A stretch of DNA of 64,000 nucleotides from Maridesulfovibrio sp. (GTDB taxonomy: Bacteria; Desulfobacterota; Desulfovibrionia; Desulfovibrionales; Desulfovibrionaceae). Position numbers and translations under genes: made by a program. The notes below the pieces were generated by a model. The model saw only the letters and a list, made by a program, of their open reading frames with translations, did no database searches and had not been told where the DNA came from. The stretch spans positions 4,179,001-4,243,000 of the forward strand of contig NZ_OY787459.1 in the NCBI RefSeq assembly GCF_963678865.1, given 5' to 3'. Below are positions 42,148 through 55,177 of this stretch, one piece after another. Every line of letters starts with the position of its first letter. Position 1 is the first letter of the stretch.

Positions 42148-44808
42148 GTGAAACATATATTCGCTGTAACTTTGCTTATTGTAAGCGTTTTTTTGGCTTC
42201 CGTCGCGTTGGCTGAAAGCGATAAGCGTAATGTTCTTTACCTGAATTCTTATCAGAACGGCTACAAGTGGTCGGATGAAATTCTGGAGGGGGTCCGCAGT
42301 TATTTTTCCGAGAGCGGGATGAATATTGACATGCATATCGAGTACATGGATACGAAGCGGTTTAAGGGGCAGGAATTTATGGAAATTCTGCACTCTTATT
42401 ACGTATTCAAATATCAGAAATACAAATTTTCGGCCATTGTTGTGTCGGATAACAATGCTCTAAATTTCATGCTCCGTTACCGGGATACTTTTTTTCCGGG
42501 CGTACCGGTTATCTTTTGCGGCATAAATGATTTCCGCCCGCAAGTGATTGCGGGACTCGATAATTACTGCGGGGTTCTGGAAAACCCTGACATCAAAGAT
42601 AATCTTGATCTCGCATTGAAAATTAATCCTGAAGTGCGAAAGGTTGTTGTGGTAGGAGACCAGTCCGTTACTTCAAAGGCCATCCGGGAGCAGATTAGGC
42701 AGGCAGAACCTCTTTTTAAGGGAATTCTCAATTTTGAGTACTGGAATGATATGTCGCTTGTGGATCTGCTGGCTCGTTCCCGGACTATGGGCAAGAAAGA
42801 AATTCTGCTTTTTACCCCGTTTTATAAGGGTGCACACGGGGAGCTTCTTTCTTCTGAAGAGGTGCTCAGTATTATTTCCCAGAATTCTCCGGTGATGATT
42901 TTCAGTGTCTGGGAATTCCTGCTCGGTCATGGGATTGTGGGAGGAAAACTTCTTTCCGGTACCGATCAGGGGCGTAAGGCCGCTGAAATGGTCCTGCATG
43001 TGCTCAAAACCGGAAAAATACCTGAGCAACGGGTGATCAAAGCCACTAATGAATACTATATGTTTGATTATAATGTTCTGGAAAGATTCAAGATTAGCAG
43101 TAGCCTGCTTCCCGAAGACAGTGTTATAATTAATGAGCCGGATTATTTTTATAAACTCGATAAGCAGGTCTTCTGGACCATTATTGTTTCCATTCTGGGA
43201 TTGAGCCTTATTCTTGTCATGCTTGTTATTTCCATTCTCCAGCGCCGTAAGGTGGAAAAGCGCATAAAGGCTCAGCTCTCGTTTCAGGAAATCCTTATGG
43301 ATACCATTCCGCTGTTGATCTGCTGGAAGGATAAGAGCCAGCGTTATCTTGGAGCCAACCATTCCTTTACCGATTTTTTCGGGCTGGGATCACCTTGGGC
43401 TCTGGTAGGACTTACCGATGCCGAAGTCGATGTTCACCGCAGATTTGCGGAGCAGGCTGCAGTATGGGAAAAGAAGGTCCTGCAGACCGGTAAACCGCGT
43501 ATGGGTATTAACTGGTCGTTAATCCGTGAAGGCGAAGAACCGGTCTGGCTGGAAATCAATAAGGTCCCCCTTTATAATGAAAAAGGGGAGGTTGTCGGTA
43601 CTCTCTCCACAGCGGAGGACGTAACCCGTAAGGTCAATCTTGAGAAACAGTTGCTGCAATCCCAGAAGATGGAGGCTATCGGTACACTGGCCGGGGGAAT
43701 CGCCCATGATTTCAACAACATCTTGACATCAATTATGAACTCGGTGGAGTTGGCTTTAAGCGATATTGAGGAAGGGACCCTTACCTGGAAAGATCTTGAC
43801 CGGGCCATAAAAGCCGCCCAGCGCGGCAGCCGGGTGGTTAAACAGATTCTGACCTTCAGCCGTCCTTCACAGGAAGGCTTCAAACCTACTGATATAGGTG
43901 AGGTCGTCAAGGAGACTGTCGATTTTATTAAGGCTTCACTGCCGCGAAATATTCGGGTATCAGCCCATGTGCCTGAAGGGGCACCGCTGGTCATGGCCGA
44001 CCCGACCCAGATTCATCAGGTTATTATGAACCTGTGTACCAACTCTTTTCATGCACTGAAGGGCAGGGGCGGGCGTATTGATGTTGCCCTGACTACTGTG
44101 GAAGTGGAAGAAGAGCAGGCCCAGTTTATGCGAGTGGCTCCCGGAGATTATCTGCGGCTGGAGATTTCGGATGATGGGCCGGGTATTTCTGTTGAAATAC
44201 TTGATAAAATTTTTGATCCATTCTTTACTACCAAAGGTAAGGCAGAAGGTACCGGTCTTGGGCTGGCTGTTGTGCATGGTCTGATCAAAGGGCATGGAGG
44301 CGGAATTTCCGTGAACAGCGTGCCGCATGTTAAGACCTGTTTTGAAATATTCCTTCCGGTAAAAGAGCAATTGGGGGATGTGGTCCGCAAGAAATACGGC
44401 GCGTTACCCCTGGGACAGGAAAATGTTCTCTTTGTTGAGGATGATGAAGACCAACTGGAAACCACACCCCGTATTCTGGAAAGCCTCGGCTATGACGTAA
44501 CGGCCCTTGCTTCTCCGGAACAGGCGTTTAACCTGATAGTGGATGAGCCCGGACGGTTTGACCTGATGATAACCGATTACGATATGCCGCAGACGAATGG
44601 TCTTGAACTTGCCAGAATGGTTCAGGAAGTAGCTCCGCAAATGCCGATTCTGGTTGTTTCCGGCAGGCGCAATGTGCTCAGTTATGTGGCTGATGCCGAA
44701 TACGATGTAAAAAGTGTCAGGAAGGTTTTGATGAAGCCGTACAATAAAACAATTATAGCTGACGCAATCAGAGAAGTTCTTTCTTCAACGGGGAACATAG
44801 ATGGGTAA
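42148..44808 (+). CDS. Hybrid histidine kinase with periplasmic ABC-substrate-binding-like sensor (LurS-type partner of the lactate regulator)
   Basis: The 886-residue protein starts at GTG 42148. It has a signal peptide (LLIVSVFLASVALAE), a periplasmic binding-protein-like sensor (about residues 25-335; VLYLNSYQNGYKWSDEI, VPVIFCGIND), one membrane helix (about 346-368), a PAS domain (about 385-495), a HisKA domain with His520 in GGIAHDFNNIL, the ATPase domain (MADPTQIHQVIMNLCTNSFH, DDGPGIS, TGLGLAVVHG), and a receiver with Asp810 in ITDYDMPQTNG. The regulator gene overlaps its end by eight bases, so the two form a system. Position next to por matches the kinase beside LurR in D. vulgaris. 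The sensed ligand is not shown by the sequence. Confidence 0.88.
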   Translation: MKHIFAVTLLIVSVFLASVALAESDKRNVLYLNSYQNGYKWSDEILEGVRSYFSESGMNIDMHIEYMDTKRFKGQEFMEILHSYYVFKYQKYKFSAIVVSDNNALNFMLRYRDTFFPGVPVIFCGINDFRPQVIAGLDNYCGVLENPDIKDNLDLALKINPEVRKVVVVGDQSVTSKAIREQIRQAEPLFKGILNFEYWNDMSLVDLLARSRTMGKKEILLFTPFYKGAHGELLSSEEVLSIISQNSPVMIFSVWEFLLGHGIVGGKLLSGTDQGRKAAEMVLHVLKTGKIPEQRVIKATNEYYMFDYNVLERFKISSSLLPEDSVIINEPDYFYKLDKQVFWTIIVSILGLSLILVMLVISILQRRKVEKRIKAQLSFQEILMDTIPLLICWKDKSQRYLGANHSFTDFFGLGSPWALVGLTDAEVDVHRRFAEQAAVWEKKVLQTGKPRMGINWSLIREGEEPVWLEINKVPLYNEKGEVVGTLSTAEDVTRKVNLEKQLLQSQKMEAIGTLAGGIAHDFNNILTSIMNSVELALSDIEEGTLTWKDLDRAIKAAQRGSRVVKQILTFSRPSQEGFKPTDIGEVVKETVDFIKASLPRNIRVSAHVPEGAPLVMADPTQIHQVIMNLCTNSFHALKGRGGRIDVALTTVEVEEEQAQFMRVAPGDYLRLEISDDGPGISVEILDKIFDPFFTTKGKAEGTGLGLAVVHGLIKGHGGGISVNSVPHVKTCFEIFLPVKEQLGDVVRKKYGALPLGQENVLFVEDDEDQLETTPRILESLGYDVTALASPEQAFNLIVDEPGRFDLMITDYDMPQTNGLELARMVQEVAPQMPILVVSGRRNVLSYVADAEYDVKSVRKVLMKPYNKTIIADAIREVLSSTGNIDG

Positions 44809-46279
44809 CATTCTTATTATTGATGATGATGTGCAGGTCTGCGAAACTATTGAGAGTCTTATTGCCCGTGCTGGGCATGGGGCGGTTAGCGCCTATAACC
44901 TGAGGGACGGTCTTTCAAAGGTCAAGTCCGCTGAATTTGATCTTGTCTTTCTTGATATTTCCCTGCCGGACGGCAACGGGCTCGATTATCTGCACCAGGT
45001 CAAAGATTCCTCGGGGGACCCGGAAGTTATAATCCTGACCGGGAAGGGCGATGCTGACGGGGCGGAATTGGCCATTCAAGGTGGGGCCTGGGATTTTCTG
45101 GTCAAGCCTTCTTCTGTGAAGCAGATCACGCTCTCCATGCGCCGCGCACTTGAATTCCACAATGAAAAAAAGAATAAGGCTCAATGTGTTGCCCTTAATC
45201 TTGATAATATTGTCGGTAAAAGTACCGAAATAAAAATGTGTTATGATCTGGTGGCCCATGCTTCAGGTTCGGATGCCAACGTATTGGTTAATGGTGAAAC
45301 CGGGACCGGTAAGGAGCTTTTTGCCCAGACCATCCATGAGAACTCCAAACGATCCAATAATAATTTTGTTGTGGTGGACTGTGCTTCGCTTACCGAAACT
45401 CTGGTGGAATCCACACTTTTCGGACACAAGCGCGGTTCATTTACCGGTGCGCAGTCTGACCGTAAGGGCCTGATTCCGCTGGCGGACAAAGGTACTCTTT
45501 TTCTCGACGAAGTAGGGGAGATGCCCCTTGCCGTCCAGAAATCCTTCCTGCGTGTTTTGCAGGAGCGTGCATACCGCCCGGTGGGTGAGAACCGGGAATT
45601 CAAGTCCGATTTCAGGCTTATTGCTGCGACCAACCGTGATCTCGAAGCCATGGTCAGCCGTGGTGATTTCAGGCAGGATCTGCTTTATCGTATCCAGACC
45701 ATACATATACACCTGCCCCCTCTGCGCGATAGGGAGGGGGACATCCGTGAGTTGACTTCCTTTCATCTTTCGCGGCTCAGTTCGCAGTACGGAGTTCCGC
45801 CAAAGGTGGCCAGCTCTGATTTTTATGACGTTCTGGATAACTACGACTGGCCGGGCAACGTCCGTCAGCTCTTTAATGTCGTTGAGCAGGCTTTTGTGGC
45901 AGCCGGATCAGGTAATACCATATATGCCATGCATCTTTCCGATGCATTGCGCATAAAATTGGCCAAATCAAACTTAAAGAAAAAGAGCCGAAGCGATCAG
46001 GATGAAGCGCAACAGGCATCTGCACAGCGCCTTGAAACTGTGTCTGAAAAAAAAGACAAAAGAGAGTTGAACAACAATTCAGTGTTCAATAGAGCTGTAT
46101 CTGAAATACTTACTGAAGATCTCCCGCCGCTAAAAGTTTTCAAAGGCATGGCCGAGCGAAAGTATCTTGAAGAATTACTCCTGAGGCATCAGGGAGATAC
46201 TGCGTCAATCTTAAAAATATCAGGCCTTTCACGGTCCCATTTCTATGCTCTTTTAAAGAAGCACGGGATTAATGATTAG
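44801..46279 (+). CDS. Sigma-54-dependent response regulator, LurR-type
   Basis: The 492-residue protein has a receiver (Asp52 in FLDISLPDGNG), an AAA+ domain with Walker A GETGTGKE from residue 165, Walker B GTLFLDEVGEM, and a Fis-type helix-turn-helix at the end (GDTASILKISGLSRSHFYALL). The sigma-54 contact loop reads GSFTGA at 212-217 instead of GAFTGA. A long charged linker (about 385-435) is unusual. LurR, the sigma-54 activator of the lactate oxidation genes in Desulfovibrio, is encoded at the same place, before por. I infer the same role here, acting on the -24/-12 element at 46584. Confidence 0.85.
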   Translation: MGNILIIDDDVQVCETIESLIARAGHGAVSAYNLRDGLSKVKSAEFDLVFLDISLPDGNGLDYLHQVKDSSGDPEVIILTGKGDADGAELAIQGGAWDFLVKPSSVKQITLSMRRALEFHNEKKNKAQCVALNLDNIVGKSTEIKMCYDLVAHASGSDANVLVNGETGTGKELFAQTIHENSKRSNNNFVVVDCASLTETLVESTLFGHKRGSFTGAQSDRKGLIPLADKGTLFLDEVGEMPLAVQKSFLRVLQERAYRPVGENREFKSDFRLIAATNRDLEAMVSRGDFRQDLLYRIQTIHIHLPPLRDREGDIRELTSFHLSRLSSQYGVPPKVASSDFYDVLDNYDWPGNVRQLFNVVEQAFVAAGSGNTIYAMHLSDALRIKLAKSNLKKKSRSDQDEAQQASAQRLETVSEKKDKRELNNNSVFNRAVSEILTEDLPPLKVFKGMAERKYLEELLLRHQGDTASILKISGLSRSHFYALLKKHGIND

Positions 46280-46355
46280 TGGGAGTGAGGGCTTTATATG
46301 AGCTGCGTAATGTAAAATAATCATTGAATAAGTGTTCAGTCTGGATTTTAAGACT

Positions 46356-46390
46356 AAGCCTTGTCTTTTTTTGAGGACAAGGCTTTTTTT
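46356..46390 (+). terminator. Terminator of the kinase-regulator pair
   Basis: AAGCCTTGTC and GACAAGGCTT pair and are followed by TTTTTT. Confidence 0.8.
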
Positions 46391-46470
46391 GTGTGCGGCT
46401 AGCCGAGAGTGTTGGGATGCGGGCTTTTTCTCCAATGTGACGGTTCAGTCAAGGAAGAATGATTTTTTTC

Positions 46471-46487
46471 AGACATTTGATTTGTCT
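46471..46487 (+). promoter_or_regulatory. Possible LurR binding site
   Basis: AGACATTTGATTTGTCT is a perfect dyad of AGACA arms with seven bases between. Its centre is about 130 bases before the predicted start of transcription, as expected for an activator site of sigma-54 promoters. Confidence 0.4.
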
Positions 46488-46583
46488 TAAAATTCGGACA
46501 GGCTTGAGTGAGTACTTTAAAATAAAAAAAAGTAGTTTGCTTAACTAGCTGAATATCCATGGTTTTATCTTTCTTTCATGGTT

Positions 46584-46599
46584 TGGCACGCAAATTGAT
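46584..46599 (+). promoter_or_regulatory. Sigma-54-type promoter of por and the lactate cluster
   Basis: TGGCACG is a perfect -24 half; CAAA and then TTGAT follow at the right distance. The -12 dinucleotide is GA instead of GC. The nearby LurR-type gene supports the call. Confidence 0.55.
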
Positions 46600-46622
46600 A
46601 ACTATGGCTTATGTGAGTGTTC

Positions 46623-46663
46623 AACCTTGCGCCTTGGGTTCCGATTGTTTCAGCAAGGTTTTT
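46623..46663 (+). promoter_or_regulatory. Terminator-like hairpin in the por leader
   Basis: AACCTTGC and GCAAGGTT form a perfect eight-pair stem with a 22-base loop, followed by TTTATT, 47 bases before the por ATG. It could attenuate or stabilise the message. Confidence 0.4.
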
Positions 46664-46698
46664 ATTACTCGGTGAGGTTACTACATTAAATCTCTTAA

Positions 46699-50235
<3,537 letters not shown>

Positions 50236-50247
50236 CAGCACCCGCGC

Positions 50248-50282
50248 CTGCGGACGGGCCTGCACAGGTGGCCCGTCCGCAG
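50248..50282 (+). repeat. Intercistronic hairpin between por and the lactate permease gene
   Basis: CTGCGGACGGGC and GCCCGTCCGCAG form a perfect 12-pair stem with an 11-base loop. There is no T-run after it, so it more likely protects or processes the mRNA than ends it. Confidence 0.6.
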
Positions 50283-50467
50283 CACCCGCTTTCTATCTAC
50301 GAATTGTGGAAGGTGTCGTAGAGAGAGAAGGGCAGGGCATAAGTCGCTTCAACGAGACTTATTAAAAAAAAAGTTGAGCCTGTGTCGTTCTTATGTGGTA
50401 TGATGAATGGGTTTTCATCAGAGGACGGCAAGAACAAAAGCATTTCTTTTATGCTTAAGGAGGAAAC

Positions 50468-52180
50468 ATGTCTGTAGGAATTTTGGCCCTCGTAGCGATC
50501 ATCCCGATCGTACTGGCTCTGGTACTGATGGTCGGTATGCGCTGGCCTGCTACTAAAGCTATGCCCGTTGCATGGCTTTCTGCTGTTGCAGGCGCAATTG
50601 CAGTCTGGAACCTGCCCGCAGCTTACGTTGCTGCTCTTACCATTCACGGTTTTATCACCGCTATCGGCGTCCTGATCATTGTTTTCGGGGCGATTATCAT
50701 TCTTTATACTCTGCAGTATTCCGGTGGTATGGAAACCATCCAGTACGGTTTTCAGGGTATCAGCCGTGACCGCCGTGTACAGGTTATTATCATCGGTTAC
50801 CTGTTTGCAGCATTCATCGAGGGTGCCGCAGGTTTCGGTACTCCCGCAGCTCTGGCAGCTCCGCTGCTCCTCAGCCTCGGGTTCCCCCCCCTATGTGCAG
50901 TCGTAATGTGTCTGGTATTCAACTCTTTCCCCGTAACCTTCGGTGCTGTTGGTACCCCGATTATCCTCGGTATGAAATACCTGACTTCTTATGTTGATCA
51001 GGCTGTTGCAGCTGCAGTTCCCGGTCTGAACTTCCATTCCATGGAAGCTTTCGACGCTATCATCGGCCAGTGGTCTACTGTAATGCACCTGCCCATGATT
51101 TACATCCTTCCCATCTTCATGCTCGGCTTCATGACCCGTTTCTTCGGTGAAAACAAGAGCTGGTCTGAAGGTTTCGGAGCATGGAAATTCTCTCTTTTCG
51201 CATCTACCGCTTTCACCGTACCTTACCTCTTCACTGCATGGTTCGTAGGCCCTGAGTTTCCTTCCCTTATCGGTGGTCTTGTCGGTCTCGGTATTGCTGT
51301 CTTCGGTGCTAAAAAAGGTTTCTGCGTACCTGAAAAAACTTGGGACTTCGGCGCACCCTCCACTTGGGATGCTGAATGGACCGGTTCCGTATCTGCTGAA
51401 AACTCCGGTGAATTCAAAGCTCACATGAGCCAGTTCAAGGCATGGACCCCTTACATCCTTATCGGTCTTATCCTTGTTGTTACCCGTATCCCCGAGCTCG
51501 GCCTGAAAGGTATGCTCGCAGGTGTTGGAATTCCCTTTAAAAATATCCTCGGTTTTGCATCTGTAAACAACTCCATCAAGGTTCTGTACCTCCCCGGTAC
51601 CATTCCTTTTGCTCTGGTTGCAGTACTGACCATCTTTATCCACGGCATGCCTGCTGACAAAGCAGCTACCGCTTGGAAAGAAGCAATTGCTAAAATGAAG
51701 AACCCCACCATCGCACTGTTCTTCTCTGTAGCGCTGGTATCCATCTTCCGCGGTTCCGGTATTGCTGATGCAGCATTGAATCCCAACGGTTACACATCCA
51801 TGCCTCTGGCACTGGCTGAAGCTGTATCCGGCCTCGCCGGTCAGACCTGGCCCATGTTCGCATCCTTCGTTGGTGGTCTCGGTTCCTTCATTACCGGTTC
51901 CAACACTGTATCCGACTTGCTCTTCGCTGAATTCCAGTGGGGTGTTGCAGCTCAGCTCGAACTGCCCCGTCAGATCATCGTATCTGCACAGGCTGTAGGT
52001 GGCGCAATGGGTAACATGATCTGCATCCACAACATCGTTGCAGCATGCGCAGTTGTCGGCCTCTCCGGTATGGAAGGCGCAATCCTCAAGCGTACTGTAT
52101 GGCCCTTCCTCGTATACGGTGTGGTTGTAGGTGTCATCGCTTGCGTACTTTCCTTCGTAATGTACCCGACTCTGTTCTAA
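50468..52180 (+). CDS. lctP: L-lactate permease (LctP/LldP family)
   Basis: The 570-residue protein has about 12 to 14 membrane helices and the family blocks [43 protein letters not shown] and [20 protein letters not shown] (each shortened here to its core). The LctP family brings in lactate with protons. The start has AAGGAGG seven bases upstream. It lies between por and the D-lactate dehydrogenase genes, so it probably imports lactate for the whole cluster. Confidence 0.95.
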   Translation: MSVGILALVAIIPIVLALVLMVGMRWPATKAMPVAWLSAVAGAIAVWNLPAAYVAALTIHGFITAIGVLIIVFGAIIILYTLQYSGGMETIQYGFQGISRDRRVQVIIIGYLFAAFIEGAAGFGTPAALAAPLLLSLGFPPLCAVVMCLVFNSFPVTFGAVGTPIILGMKYLTSYVDQAVAAAVPGLNFHSMEAFDAIIGQWSTVMHLPMIYILPIFMLGFMTRFFGENKSWSEGFGAWKFSLFASTAFTVPYLFTAWFVGPEFPSLIGGLVGLGIAVFGAKKGFCVPEKTWDFGAPSTWDAEWTGSVSAENSGEFKAHMSQFKAWTPYILIGLILVVTRIPELGLKGMLAGVGIPFKNILGFASVNNSIKVLYLPGTIPFALVAVLTIFIHGMPADKAATAWKEAIAKMKNPTIALFFSVALVSIFRGSGIADAALNPNGYTSMPLALAEAVSGLAGQTWPMFASFVGGLGSFITGSNTVSDLLFAEFQWGVAAQLELPRQIIVSAQAVGGAMGNMICIHNIVAACAVVGLSGMEGAILKRTVWPFLVYGVVVGVIACVLSFVMYPTLF

Positions 52181-52194
52181 TTAAATAACGTCCC

Positions 52195-52224
52195 CTCAGG
52201 GCCGGAGACGGCTCCGGCCCTGAG
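52195..52224 (+). repeat. Intercistronic hairpin after the lactate permease gene
   Basis: CTCAGGGCCGGA and TCCGGCCCTGAG form a perfect 12-pair stem with a six-base loop. AGTTTAATT follows, with no proper T-run. Confidence 0.6.
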
Positions 52225-52288
52225 AGTTTAATTAGTCCAGATTGATTTATATAAATGATTGTTTTTTAGATTCAGGAGCAAAAAAAAC

Positions 52289-53674
52289 ATGTCCAACGCT
52301 AAATTAGCAAAAGACTTTGAAAAGATTGTAGGTGCTGGAAACGTCATGCACGAAGAGGCTGACCTCCATGCGTACTCTTACGATTCTGCTGTACTCGATC
52401 CCCAGGTACCGTCACTCGTAGTTAAGCCTACCACCACCGAACAGCTCGGTCCCGTAACCAAGCTTTGTAACGAACACGGCCTGCCAATGACCGTTCGCGG
52501 TGCAGGAACAAACCTTTCCGGCGGTACCATTCCCCACCCCGGCGGTGTTGTTGTCCTGACCAACGGTCTTAATAAAATCCTCGAAATCAACGAGCAGGAC
52601 CTCTACGCAGTAGTAGAACCCGGTGTTGTGACTGCACAGTTTGCAGCACAGGTCGCCGCAAAAGGACTTTTCTATCCCCCGGATCCGGGTTCTCAGGCAG
52701 TTTCCACCATCGGTGGTAACGTTGCCGAGAACGCAGGCGGACTCCGCGGACTCAAATACGGTGTTACCAAAAATTATGTCATGGGCATGGATTTCTATGA
52801 TGTAAACGGTGACCTGATCAAATCCGGTTCCCGTACTGTTAAGTGCGTAACCGGTTATAACCTTGCAGGACTCATGGTTGCTTCCGAAGGAACTCTGGGT
52901 GTGTTCTCCAACATCATCCTCAAGCTTGTTCCTCCGCCGAAGGCATCCAAGGCTATGATGGCTGTGTTCCCTGATGTTCACAAAGCATCTGAAACCGTTG
53001 CTTCCATCATCGCCAGCCACATTGTGCCTTGTACTCTCGAGTTCCTTGATAACTCCACCATCCGTTACGTGGAAGACTATACTAAAGCAGGTCTGCCTAC
53101 CGATGCCGGTGCTATTCTGCTCATCGAAGTTGACGGCCATCAGGCTGAAGTAATCGAAGATGCCGAGAAGGTTGTTAACATTTGTAAGAAGTGCGGTGCC
53201 AACGAAGTCAAGATGGCAGAAACCGCTGAAGAACGTGAAGCTCTCTGGACTGCACGCCGTAATGCGCTGCCGGCTCTTGCCCGTGCGAAACCGACTACTG
53301 TTCTTGAAGATGCAACTGTTCCCCGTTCCCAGATTCCTGCAATGATGGATGGTCTGGAGAAGATTGCAGCCAAGTATAAAATTAATATCGGAACTTTCGG
53401 TCACGCCGGCGATGGTAACCTGCACCCCACCATCCTCTGTGATAACCGTGACAAAGAAGAGTTCCACCGTGTTGAAGAAGCAGTCAACGAAATCTTTGAA
53501 GTTGCTCTTTCACTGAAAGGAACCCTTTCCGGAGAACACGGTATCGGCATGGCAAAATCCAAATGGATGGAGAAAGAGACTTCCAAAGCTACTCTTGAAT
53601 ACTCTCTGAAAATGAAGCGTGCTATCGATCCGAAAGGCATCCTGAACCCTACCAAGATCATTGGAGACGTTTAG
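52289..53674 (+). CDS. FAD-binding D-lactate dehydrogenase, GlcD type
   Basis: The start is ATG 52289 behind AGGAG; the frame is open upstream without a ribosome site. The 461-residue protein has a PCMH-type FAD domain with VRGAGTNLSGGTIPHPGGVV and DPGSQAVSTIGGNVAENAGG, and a C-terminal FAD-oxidase domain with GTFGHAGDGNLHPTI and LSGEHGIGMAKSKWM. The family oxidises 2-hydroxy acids; here lactate is the likely substrate from context. It works with the following iron-sulfur protein, whose start lies one base after its stop. Confidence 0.92.
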   Translation: MSNAKLAKDFEKIVGAGNVMHEEADLHAYSYDSAVLDPQVPSLVVKPTTTEQLGPVTKLCNEHGLPMTVRGAGTNLSGGTIPHPGGVVVLTNGLNKILEINEQDLYAVVEPGVVTAQFAAQVAAKGLFYPPDPGSQAVSTIGGNVAENAGGLRGLKYGVTKNYVMGMDFYDVNGDLIKSGSRTVKCVTGYNLAGLMVASEGTLGVFSNIILKLVPPPKASKAMMAVFPDVHKASETVASIIASHIVPCTLEFLDNSTIRYVEDYTKAGLPTDAGAILLIEVDGHQAEVIEDAEKVVNICKKCGANEVKMAETAEEREALWTARRNALPALARAKPTTVLEDATVPRSQIPAMMDGLEKIAAKYKINIGTFGHAGDGNLHPTILCDNRDKEEFHRVEEAVNEIFEVALSLKGTLSGEHGIGMAKSKWMEKETSKATLEYSLKMKRAIDPKGILNPTKIIGDV

Positions 53675-53675
53675 G

Positions 53676-54968
53676 ATGGAAGATCTCAAACAATTAGCAC
53701 AAAACCTCATGGAGCTGGACGACCAGATGGCCGCCTGCATGAAGTGCGGTATGTGTCAGGCTGTATGTCCTGTCTTTGCCGAAACCATGCGGGAAGCTGA
53801 CGTTACCCGAGGCAAGATCGCCCTGCTTGAGAAGCTTGCCCATGAAATGGTCAAAGACGCTGATCAGGTTAATGAAAAGCTCAACAGGTGTCTGCTTTGC
53901 GGTTCCTGTGCTGCCAACTGTCCTTCCGGCGTAAAGATCATGGATATTTTCATTAAGGCCAGAGTAATCGTCACCTCTTACAAGGGACTTTCACCGGCCA
54001 AGAAAATGATCTTCAAAGGGCTGCTTACCCGCCCCAAACTCTTTAACACCCTGACTGAGATGAGTGCGAAGTTTCAGGGCCCGTTTGCAAAAATCGCCGA
54101 CCAGGCCTCCGGTGCTGCAAGCTGTGCCATGCTGAATCCGCTCCTCGGGGAACGTCACTTCATGCCTCTGGCTAAGAAGCCTTTCCGTAAGGATTATCCC
54201 GAACTGGATACCCCCCGCGGCAAGAGCGGACTGAAAGTAGCGTTCTACCCCGGCTGTGTTGTGGACAAGATGTTCCCCAACGTCGGCCATGCGGCAATCA
54301 AGATTCTCGAACATCACGGTGTCGGTATCTTTCTGCCCAAGGGACAGGCCTGCTGCGGTATCCCCACACTGGCTTCCGGTGATGCTGATACCATGGTTAC
54401 TCTCATGAAGCAGAACATCAAGGCTTTCGAAAACGGAACCTATGATTATCTGGTGACTCCCTGTGCAACCTGCACAGCCACATTGCATGAGACCTGGCCT
54501 AAAATGATTGATAACGAAGATCCTGTTTTTGTTGAAAAAGTTAAGGATCTTGCAGCTAAGACTATGGATATTAACGCATTCCTCGTTGACATCGTGGGCG
54601 TTAAGGCTCCTGCGGAATCCAAGAAGGGCGGAAAGGTCGTTACCTACCACGATCCCTGCCACCTCTCTAAATCGCTTGGTGTTACCGCTCAGCCCCGTAC
54701 CTTGCTGAAAATTAACGAGAACTATGAGTTCAAAGAAATGAATGAAGCCAACCGTTGCTGCGGCTGCGGTGGTTCTTTCAACCTTTACCATTACGACCTT
54801 TCCAAGAGCATCGGTGAACGCAAGGCGGGCAATGTCCGCGATGCGGGTGCTCAGGTTGCAGCCACCGGATGTCCTGCCTGCATGATGCAGCTGGGGGACA
54901 TGCTGTCCCAGACCGGCGGTGGGGTAGAGGTGAAACACGTTCTCGAAATATACGCTGACTCCCTTTAG
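53676..54968 (+). CDS. Iron-sulfur partner subunit of D-lactate dehydrogenase, GlcF type
   Basis: The start is ATG 53676, ten bases after GGAG and one base past the stop of the FAD subunit. The 430-residue protein has two 4Fe-4S sites (CMKCGMCQAVCP and CLLCGSCAANCP) and two CCG domains (YPGCVVDKMFPNVG with ACCGIPTLASG; YHDPCHLSKSLG with RCCGCGGSFN). It carries electrons from the flavin subunit to the membrane quinone pool or a related carrier. Confidence 0.93.
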   Translation: MEDLKQLAQNLMELDDQMAACMKCGMCQAVCPVFAETMREADVTRGKIALLEKLAHEMVKDADQVNEKLNRCLLCGSCAANCPSGVKIMDIFIKARVIVTSYKGLSPAKKMIFKGLLTRPKLFNTLTEMSAKFQGPFAKIADQASGAASCAMLNPLLGERHFMPLAKKPFRKDYPELDTPRGKSGLKVAFYPGCVVDKMFPNVGHAAIKILEHHGVGIFLPKGQACCGIPTLASGDADTMVTLMKQNIKAFENGTYDYLVTPCATCTATLHETWPKMIDNEDPVFVEKVKDLAAKTMDINAFLVDIVGVKAPAESKKGGKVVTYHDPCHLSKSLGVTAQPRTLLKINENYEFKEMNEANRCCGCGGSFNLYHYDLSKSIGERKAGNVRDAGAQVAATGCPACMMQLGDMLSQTGGGVEVKHVLEIYADSL

Positions 54969-54980
54969 TTGTATACGAAA

Positions 54981-55010
54981 GTAGTCCAGAATGATTTCAT
55001 TCTGGACTAC
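54981..55010 (+). repeat. Intercistronic hairpin after the GlcF-type gene
   Basis: GTAGTCCAGAAT and ATTCTGGACTAC form a perfect 12-pair stem with a six-base loop. TTAATC follows, so it is at best a weak terminator. Confidence 0.6.
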
Positions 55011-55177
55011 TTAATCAAAAAAAGTTCATATAGGGATTGGCTGGAAGCAATTTTCGGGTTTGTAGGATCTCCATAGTTCGATCCGGCCCAAGATTAACTT
55101 ATTGAAATAGTGCGGACTCTTCAAATGCGGCTCTGAAGGTTCCAGCTGTCCGTGCTTATACACAGGAGATAATCCCA

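Noticed and set aside
50891..52030. 379-codon open frame opposite the lactate permease gene
   Set aside because: It is antisense to a certain membrane protein gene and lacks any family pattern.
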